From the NCBI GenBank assembly GCA_902728285.1, contig CACVBU010000492.1, positions 1,554,787 through 1,618,786 of the forward strand: DNA of 64,000 nt, read 5' to 3'. The DNA comes from Clytia hemisphaerica (taxonomy: Eukaryota > Cnidaria > Hydrozoa > Leptothecata > Clytiidae). A program made the position numbers and the translations under genes. Under the pieces are notes generated by a model. That model was given only the letters and a program-made list of their open reading frames with translations, was not told the origin of the DNA and made no database searches. This document shows, one piece after another, positions 56,945-64,000 of the stretch (position 1 is its first letter; each line of letters starts with the position of its first letter).

Positions 56945-58775
56945 TCACTGTTCGATCTCCGGTAAAGTCGGGATGGTGGGAAGCAACGAACGCCGTTTGC
57001 TCATCGCATACGTATTATTCCGGCTTTTATGGATGACCGCTATATCACCATTCCGTAAACTTTGCGGTGATGGGTTAGGATTGGAGCCGAACATATTACT
57101 GTCTCTACGAGAAAAGCGTTTCATCCGTAGCTGGAACTTATCCGCGCCTTCAGTGTCCGATTTATCACTGCCGTCCTCCGGATCTTGATTCAAAGACGAC
57201 TCACTTGAAGAATGTTCCGGTCGCCGATTCATATCGTCAACTTTGAGGGCGTTAGCAGCGCCCACAAGCACCCGCCTCTTTTTCTTGGGTAGTTTTAAAC
57301 GTGCTTGGGCGTGTGAATAGTAAAGGTTGAAATTATTGACGATGACGGGGACGGGGAGAGCGATCATGAGAACTCCACATACAGAGCAAATGGTACCCAC
57401 ACACTGAAAAAGAGAAGAGAACGAAATATGGTCAATGAAAAGGTTTTGGTGCAACGCATTTGTGATTGTATTTCTACCCAGTAGAATGAGTCCTTATGAA
57501 AGCAATCCCAATATTTTTGACTAATTACCTTAAAATTTCAGGGCATTGAAAAACAAGTGTTTACTTTATTATATTGGAGACGATGTGCATCATATGTCTT
57601 TTATAAGCATCGGATATTTCGAGCTGAATCAGGTTGGGTCTAGTTGTATGCTTAAAGTATGAAAAGAATAGGAGTAACACTCACCTTTCCTAATGTTGTC
57701 ATGGGTACCATATCTCCATAACCCACGGTTGTCATGGTAATCACCGCCCACCAAAATGTGGCGGGAATTGAGGAAAATTTCGTATTCGGTTCGCCATGTT
57801 CACAATAAAACGCCAAACTCGAAAAGATCACTACACCAATAGCCAAGAAGAAAATCAAGAGTAAGAGTTCTCTGAACGAAGCTTTCAGGGTGTGTCCCAG
57901 AATTTGTAGACCGACGGAATGTTTTGATAGTTTGATGATACGGAAGACGCGAATGACACGGATGCTTTGAATGAAAAATGAGAACTGTGAATGACTATGG
58001 AGTCCGTACTGCATGATCACTTGTACAAAAAACGGTAGAATCGCCATAAAGTCTATCCAATTTAAAATCCCTTTCAGAAATGCGATTTTATCGGGGCAGA
58101 ATATGAAACGAATGGAAAGTTCGATAGTGAAATAGAAAACGCAGCATCCTTCGAAAGCGAGGAGTATGGTTTTTCGTTGATCGTTGCTTTTGAAGTAGTC
58201 GACGGTTTCGAGACAGGAGAGGACGACAGAAACCATGATGAGAATCATACTGATGTAAGCCACCACCTGAAATACGAAAAATTATTATGAAAAAAACGAT
58301 CAGAAAAATGAAGATAAAAAAAAACTATTTCTTGTAGAATTGTCCTATTATCTTCATTTTCATATTGGAAGATCTTCTTAGGTTAGAGGGCCATCACTGT
58401 TACAGTTTTTTTGTCTCCGATGCGGATAATATTGAGGTAGCAGAGCCTTTTGTCGGATTGAGTTGATGAAACAGACAAATTGGATACTAAAAGTGATTTG
58501 CATTAAAAACTCCAAAAATAAAATGTTTTTAGGATTTTTCTGCTTCTCAATAATTAATTTTCTCTCTTTAAAAGGCTTTCTGAGGACAGTGAAAGAAGTA
58601 CAAACTTTAGCTTTTTTGGAGGAGTAAGGATCTTCCATCAGTTTCCACATGACTGGTTGCCATTTTCGATAACACGTGACCTTTTCTTCCTCATCATCTC
58701 CTCCACTGACATCAAAACCATATTTGGAGAGGTCTGGTTCCGAGTCATCGTCATAATTCTTCTCCAGTTCGATTC
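56945..58775 (-). CDS. Shaker-superfamily voltage-gated K+ channel, last three exons; T1 exon not in window
   Basis: Exons: 58606-58775, 57685-58266, 56945-57403; phases agree, about 404 residues. The first visible exon is the T1-S1 linker (acidic, then [15 protein letters not shown]). The middle exon holds S1 ([20 protein letters not shown]), S2, S3, S4 ([16 protein letters not shown]), S5 and the filter [10 protein letters not shown]. The last holds S6 with the PVPVIVNN gate, then a basic KLPKKKRR stretch and a Ser-rich tail ending PEIEQ. The S4-S5 and pore regions look Shab/Shaker-like; the post-S6 KLPKKK is Shaw (Kv3)-like, so the subfamily is left open. It would be a tetrameric plasma-membrane delayed-rectifier-type channel. 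The first exon here starts in mid-codon, so at least one upstream exon with T1 is missing. Confidence 0.88.
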
Positions 58776-58821
58776 CTGTGTTCAAAAAAGTAAATGTCAA
58801 TGTTGTTGTGGAACACACTTT

Positions 58822-58915
58822 TATAGAAGAATGTTTTTCCATTTTATAGAAGAATGTTTTTCCATTTTATAGAAGAATGTTTTTCCATTTTATAGAAGAA
58901 TGTTTTTCCATTTTA
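58822..58915. repeat. 23-bp minisatellite, about 4 copies
   Basis: The unit TATAGAAGAATGTTTTTCCATTT repeats head to tail with almost no change. It lies in the K+ channel intron just upstream of the T1-S1 linker exon. No function is inferred. Confidence 0.85.
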
Positions 58916-59169
58916 TTATGGATATCATTATATACCTGTAGGCAAAAACAGCCATTGAATAATTCCTGATATACCATGGCTATTATACCACGGTAGAATT
59001 TTTTTTTCAAATTTTGCTTTCAAAGTTTGATTTTTTTTGTCGCTCTTGTTGTATCAAAGAAATTCATTAAAATAAATCTATTGTCAATTTCATGAACAAA
59101 TTTTATGATTCAAAGTAATTAAGAAAATCATTAAAAAAAAAACAAAAAACATTCGAACGTTTCACTTAA

Positions 59170-60629
59170 CCTTTCCAGCGCGCAACTTTTTAAATTTTCA
59201 CGCTGTCAGCGCGCAACATTTTTTCAGAAAATAGACATGTTCAGTTATTTGATCATAACTCAAGAACTAGGAATCTTTAGAAAAAAAGTAAGGTATCCCT
59301 GAAAAGCTACATAAATTCTACAACTTTTAGACCAAGTACCAATCCAAATAAAATATTCCAAAAAAAATGGTAGCATCACGTAAACCACAGTTTTTTTTCA
59401 CGTTTTGCGGTAATGTCACTTTTTTTGCATTTTTCACTTCTAGAGCAAAAAAAAGTGGGGGGAAGTTAATTAAAAAATCTGTCTTTGGCTATTTATCAAT
59501 CTATACATCATTTTGAAGTAATATACCAAAAATCAGCATCCAGAAAAATCTGTATGTGTCACACCAGCCTCCCAAATATCGGTCACTTTTGCCAAAAATC
59601 ACGATTTTCGGCTAAAAAAATCCAATATATACAATTTTGAAGTATTTTGATGATAATGTGTTTCCAGAAGCAGCTACAACATCAAAAATGGTGTAAAAGT
59701 ATTCCCCAACTATCTAAACAACACTTTCAGTCAGTATTCTTAGCTCCTGAAGCTTTTGAAGGGTATCGGCTACCGTGAAACTAGATGGCATAGTCGGCGA
59801 CAGTTGTGCAAAGTTTCCAAAAACCGTAAGCCTTTTGAGGCAAACTCATTGCTATCAAATCTGGTCTCTCTTGCCCATAAGGAATGCTAAATGTCATCAT
59901 AATAATTCCATGTGGCTGTTATGTGGTTCCTGCCATCATTTTGATCCATATAAGCTGTAATCAGGACATCGTTATGAGCCAAGAATTTCGGGAATCGATC
60001 GACCGTTGCTGGTGAAGCGGAAGAAGTAGTGCAATTCAACATAAATCCAGGCTTTTCAAATTCTTTGGTGCTCCTTTGAAATAAATGAGGTGTAGAAAAC
60101 ACTTTTGCATTGAATTTGTCCACTTTCCATGCTCCAACCTGAATAAAAAGTAAAAAGTACTGTAAGTTTGGGTCGACTCCGATGGTTTGTCGAGAAAAGT
60201 GGTCAAAATGACAAATAAATGGAATTTTTATGCTAAAAACAAAACACAAAATATAAGATATACTTACTGGATGTTTTGCCATTATAAAAACAATGTTTCC
60301 ATGAAGAAAAGTGGCCTAAACCAGTCAAAAAATCCAAGAACTTTAGCAGTAAGTTTGAAAAACCCATTTCTTGGTCGCCATCTTGATTCAGTGTTTTTCT
60401 CTACCTTTTCTCCGAAATCTGCTGCCTCACCACGTGATCAAAACATTACATCACCATATATCAAAAGAAAGCTTAGAACCTCTACTTTCCGTTTCTCTTT
60501 ACTTCTACGGCTAGCAAAGAAGCCAATGGGAGAAATATAGCTTAGAAGATCACAATGTCAAAAAGACGACTATACTCGTCCGCCGGAACGTATGCTCGAC
60601 GACTATACTCGTCCGCCGGGCTGAAAAGG
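59170..60629. mobile_element. piggyBac-type (TTAA-flanked) element
   Basis: TTAA lies at 59166-59169 and 60630-60633. The termini are CCTTTCCAGC and, reversed, CCTTTTCAGC. Near the right end CGACTATACTCGTCCGCCGG is repeated twice. A two-exon open frame lies inside (59887-60282, minus). No DDD transposase could be recognised. Confidence 0.55.
59887..60282 (-). CDS. Unrecognised two-exon reading frame inside the TTAA element
   Basis: Exon 60268-60282 (MAKHP) ends at a perfect GTAAGT donor. Exon 59887-60138 begins after a good acceptor in the same phase (VGAWKVDKFNAKVFSTPH and on) and ends with a TAG. The product would be 88 residues and looks protein-like. Whether it is part of a captured host gene, a transposase remnant or chance is unknown. 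There is no signal peptide or known motif. Confidence 0.3.
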   Translation of the reverse strand: MAKHPVSISYILCFVFSIKIPFICHFDHFSRQTIGVDPNLQYFLLFIQVGAWKVDKFNAKVFSTPHLFQRSTKEFEKPGFMLNCTTSSASPATVDRFPKFLAHNDVLITAYMDQNDGRNHITATWNYYDDI

Positions 60630-60692
60630 TTAAAACACTCCCATAATCGAACGTTCGAATGTTATTTTTTATTTTTAATGATTTTCTTAATT

Positions 60693-63600
60693 ACTATTAA
60701 CATAATTAATCTTTTGTTTTTGCCTTAGGTATATATAATAAAACATATATTCAATAGGTTTTCGTTGGTTATTGGATTTATTAACCCTCGGTGATGTATA
60801 TTCTGCTTATTATTAAAGGGATAATAAGATGGCTTGCAATATTCGGCATGTGAGATCCTTCTATTGTCCTGAGCAAAATCGCATAATATTTTTGTATAAC
60901 CATTTTCCAAAGTCGAGATATTTAAGTTACAAGTTTTGGGCTTTTCTACAGGATGATTTTCAAAAATTCCAAATTTTGATATCTCGATTTTGGAATAGTT
61001 GTTACACAAAAATACTTTGAGGTTTTGCAAAGGACCAGAGAAGGTTTCTGTAATCTAAATATCTCAAACCATCTGATTACCCCTTTAACTTTAACTAAAT
61101 CATCGTAATATATTTTTGACGGCATTTATAAAGCTTTGCGTTGAGGATAATTGGCAATTCAAAGGTAAAAAGCCCTTAAAATGGCAATCTTCAAGTCAAT
61201 CTCCATGGTAACAAAAGTTTCCATGACTTATATGATTAGTTCTCGGATGTTTAAAGTTTTGCTGACTCGGCTAGAATATCGTAAAAGTGTGTTAAAGTCC
61301 TTGACCTTAAAACCTAAACACCTAGTGATCTAGCCATTGGAACTTTATAAACCATTTTCAGTTCACACGTTTGAAGACCAATCCTTTGAGCTTGGTTTGA
61401 AAATGTGAATCTTACTGGCCTTACTGATGACTTCACCAGGAAATGTGCCGGATGGGTCACTTCGGACCATTTTAACAGTCCTAATTGACGTCATCATAAA
61501 ATGCCCCAAAAAGGAAAAGGGTTCCAAAACTTTTCAAATCAATTGCGGGTTTTTCTGTGCCAAATTTCACTCATATAATTATTCTTTTCAAGAATACGGC
61601 GTATTTTGAGCTAATTCTTTCAGACTATTATGAAAAATGGTGATACTAAAAACGCTGCTGGTCCTTTACGCGACTCACTCTTGTGATCAGGTTGGATTAA
61701 TTTCAAAAGTGAAGCGGACAGACTATTTTTAGTAGATGGATTATTTTTCCAGGAAAACTGAAAATTTGACGAGCTTTCAACATGGTAATGGTCCCATGAA
61801 GTCATTCAAAAGAAATCCAGGCCAATTTCTGCAAAGTTGAACATTTTTGGCACGCCCTGAACTGTATTTTTTGTTTTATAAGAGTTTGTAATAAAAAGTA
61901 CATCTGGGAACTTCAAAAAACACGTACTTTTAAAGTTAATGTCTCCTCTATTGTGTTTATTTACAATAAAAATGAAAATTTGGGCCTAAAAAATTATCCT
62001 TGATGACTAAGAACCATGGAAAACTCTTCTGGAGATTGAATTAATGTTTTAGGAAGAGGCCCGAGTGTAATAAATCAAGAAGCAGCAGCTAATGACAAAC
62101 GACAAGACTTCTTTTTCTGATAAGGGCTGAAATTTCTAAATTGTTTTATTAAACAAATCTCGAGACTGGTAACCGAGGGGAAATTTTTCATATTCGAAAA
62201 ACATGGAAATAGTAACACGTACACGAAGAAGTACAAAAATTTCACAACGAAAAAAAAAAGGTTTTGAGAAACATGAAATGTGGACTGATGAAAACTTCAT
62301 CATTTTGGGATAAAAAGAAAGAAGAGAAAAAACATTAAAAAAGCCCGTTGGAGCCTTTCAGAAACCACAACATCAGCTTGAGATTCGATGAGAAGGACTT
62401 TTTGGTCCTCAAAGACGACGGAAATCTACCATCATCACATTTCGGGATCAGATATCTAAACTTTCCTAAAAAACTCCTCCCCTTATAACTTCTCTTTGTC
62501 TCTCACTCGCCTTTTTGTAGTCAATGTTCGTGCATGTTTCACCTCTACTTTATAAAGATCCCTGCTGGTAAAAAGTTCACTTTCCCATGCGTGAAAAATC
62601 CGGGGGGGGGGGGGTTGGAAATTTTACTTCTGAAAACCCAGAAAAAAGGTAAATATAGGCTAAAATCAGGCTTCGAAAAATTAACAAGCGGGAGAGGGGT
62701 GTTTATTTGAGTAAAGGAATACGTGACGCTACGTCAACTAACAAGATGTAAGCTATTTTGCAATAAACTTTGTTTTAAAGAAAATCCCAAAAATTTCTGA
62801 ACTTGATGGTCTGCGGTACTTCGATCATGTTGTGTTGTGTCATAATTTCATTCTTATTCAAGGGTATCAATTAAATACCGATTAATCTTCCGTAGAGATT
62901 ACAGAGCTCAAAAGATGACATCAAAAGGTTTTCAGCTTACAGAGATCAAAAGGTTTTCAGGTAAAAAGTGCAGCAAAACCTTTCAGCTTCAAGTTTTTAA
63001 ATTGGAGTAGGCAAAAAGTTAGATCTTTATGAGCTTTTTAGGAGCTAACAAAAGATTAGGATGGAGAAATAGTAAGACGTCATAACGTTTGCCTTCCGAA
63101 GTACCTTGAAAAACAACCAAACTAATTTTCGCGGTTTTTATCTTATATCGCAAAATTAGTTCCGCGAAATACAAATTTGCTCTACTATTTCCCTTAGGAA
63201 GATGAAAGAATTTCGGCTAAAAGTGGACGTAAACCGCGGAAAGAAGTTCCCCCATTTGGTATAGGTCACTGAAAAAATATTGAACTGGATAATCCAAGGA
63301 AAGGTAGCCCAAAAAGCGAATATAAGCGGCGAAGGAAAGATATATCAGAAAGTCCAATACGACCAATGAAGAACTTGGGCTGCAGGTGCAGGAGAAAGGA
63401 GTAAAAGAGAAAGTGCAAATAAATGGAAAAAAAGGTGGAAAAATAAATCTAAAGTCTGAAGTGAATATTGAATATCGAAGAAATAAGATACAATGAAATC
63501 GAAGAAGAAAATAATAATAATAATGAAAAATGAAGAAAGGAAAAGTGATTTTTAATCAAAAAATATTGACTAAACTTAATCAGAAAGCCACTGAAATATT

Positions 63601-64000
63601 AAAATTCATATTACATGGTGTCCTTTCCCTCTCCAGGCTGCAATAAAGCCCCACAAATGTAAAAGTACAAAGAGTCAAACTTATCAGCGCAAAAATCTGT
63701 AAGTACTATAGATGTTTTCAAAAAAACCATTGAAATACAAGTTTTAGCAAGGGATCATGGGAAAGCTGAAAAATGATAGAGGGTTAATGAAAACTATTTA
63801 AAAGGATTTTGCCACTTTTATAATAGTGCCTTAATCCTTATGCATTAGCCTGTGCTTTAAGGACAGAGGCTTAATAAAAATCAACTTAAAAGGATTTTGC
63901 CAGCTTTTAAAAAGTGCTATATATTTCTGCAAAAGCCTGTGTTTTTTAAGAGCTTTGCACCCAGGTCATCCTCATTCCAAACCCTCACTCGTTAGGTTTT
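60693..64000. other. Right-hand region without recognisable exons
   Basis: AT-rich DNA, presumably the intron or upstream flank of the K+ channel gene. I looked for a T1 tetramerisation exon on the minus strand and found none. A third copy of the C-rich dispersed repeat lies at 62597-62705 (reverse orientation). Near the right edge two similar stretches (AAAAGGATTTTGCCA at about 63800 and 63888) repeat. Confidence 0.5.
62597..62705. repeat. C-rich dispersed repeat, reversed copy
   Basis: The reverse complement reads CCGCTTGTTAATTTTTCGAA, then GCCTGATTTTAGCCTATATT, then TTTCCAACCCCCC, matching the copy at 12988-13275. It has G-runs of 12 or more and no coding capacity. Confidence 0.6.

Larger units (their letters stand above)
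59116..60692. repeat. Palindromic repeat split by a TTAA element
   Basis: TAATTAAGAAAATCATTAAA (59116) continuing to ACATTCGAACGTT (to 59161) is mirrored by AACGTTCGAATGTT (60650) through AATGATTTTCTTAATTA (to 60692). The two arms are reverse complements of about 46 bp, now separated by the element at 59170-60629. Before that insertion they would have formed a hairpin element of about 115 bp. Confidence 0.6.

Noticed and set aside
60693-64000. A T1 domain exon for the K+ channel
   Set aside because: No sequence resembling the T1 fold was found on the minus strand; the exon is probably beyond the right edge.

Overview
The window is nuclear DNA from an AT-rich, intron-rich animal. Genes have many short exons with GT-AG introns, and the products are animal proteins: a centrosomin/CDK5RAP2 protein, LRRC72, p67phox and a Shaker-type K+ channel. 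A LINE and many terminal-inverted-repeat (TIR) elements fill the introns and spacers. No bacterial operon, rRNA or CRISPR array was seen. The species cannot be fixed from the sequence; a marine invertebrate or early-branching metazoan is my inference. I joined exons by hand using splice signals and reading phase.

Layout, left to right. (1) 1-27808, minus: 41 exons of a CDK5RAP2/myomegalin/centrosomin-type gene running off the left edge. Its N-terminus has an SxIP motif and a clear CM1 (gamma-tubulin complex) domain, followed by more than 1,200 coiled-coil residues. Its 11.6-kb intron 1 is a graveyard of nested DNA transposons. (2) 27809-28094: a divergent promoter. (3) 28095-37658, plus: LRRC72, 8 exons, with a decayed LINE and other repeats in intron 2. 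(4) 38452-39465, minus: a small three-exon secreted precursor (signal peptide, basic segment, acidic segment, KR site, AKAWWG followed by five Arg). I do not recognise it; it is the best candidate for something undescribed. (5) 41957-47711 and 49009-53608, minus: two tandem p67phox (NCF2)-like genes with TPRs, the NADPH-oxidase activation domain and very long proline-rich regions. Neither has an SH3 domain, and only the first has a PB1. (6) 56945-58775, minus: the last three exons of a voltage-gated K+ channel whose T1 exon lies to the right, probably beyond the window. (7) 58776-64000: intron or spacer with a TTAA-bounded element and repeats.

Two functional themes can be read. The divergent pair joins a centrosome scaffold to a probable cilium-associated LRR protein. 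The p67phox-like pair would serve Rac-dependent NADPH oxidase. The small secreted precursor lies between these two groups, and its start codon is about 100 bp from the end of a TTAA-type transposon.
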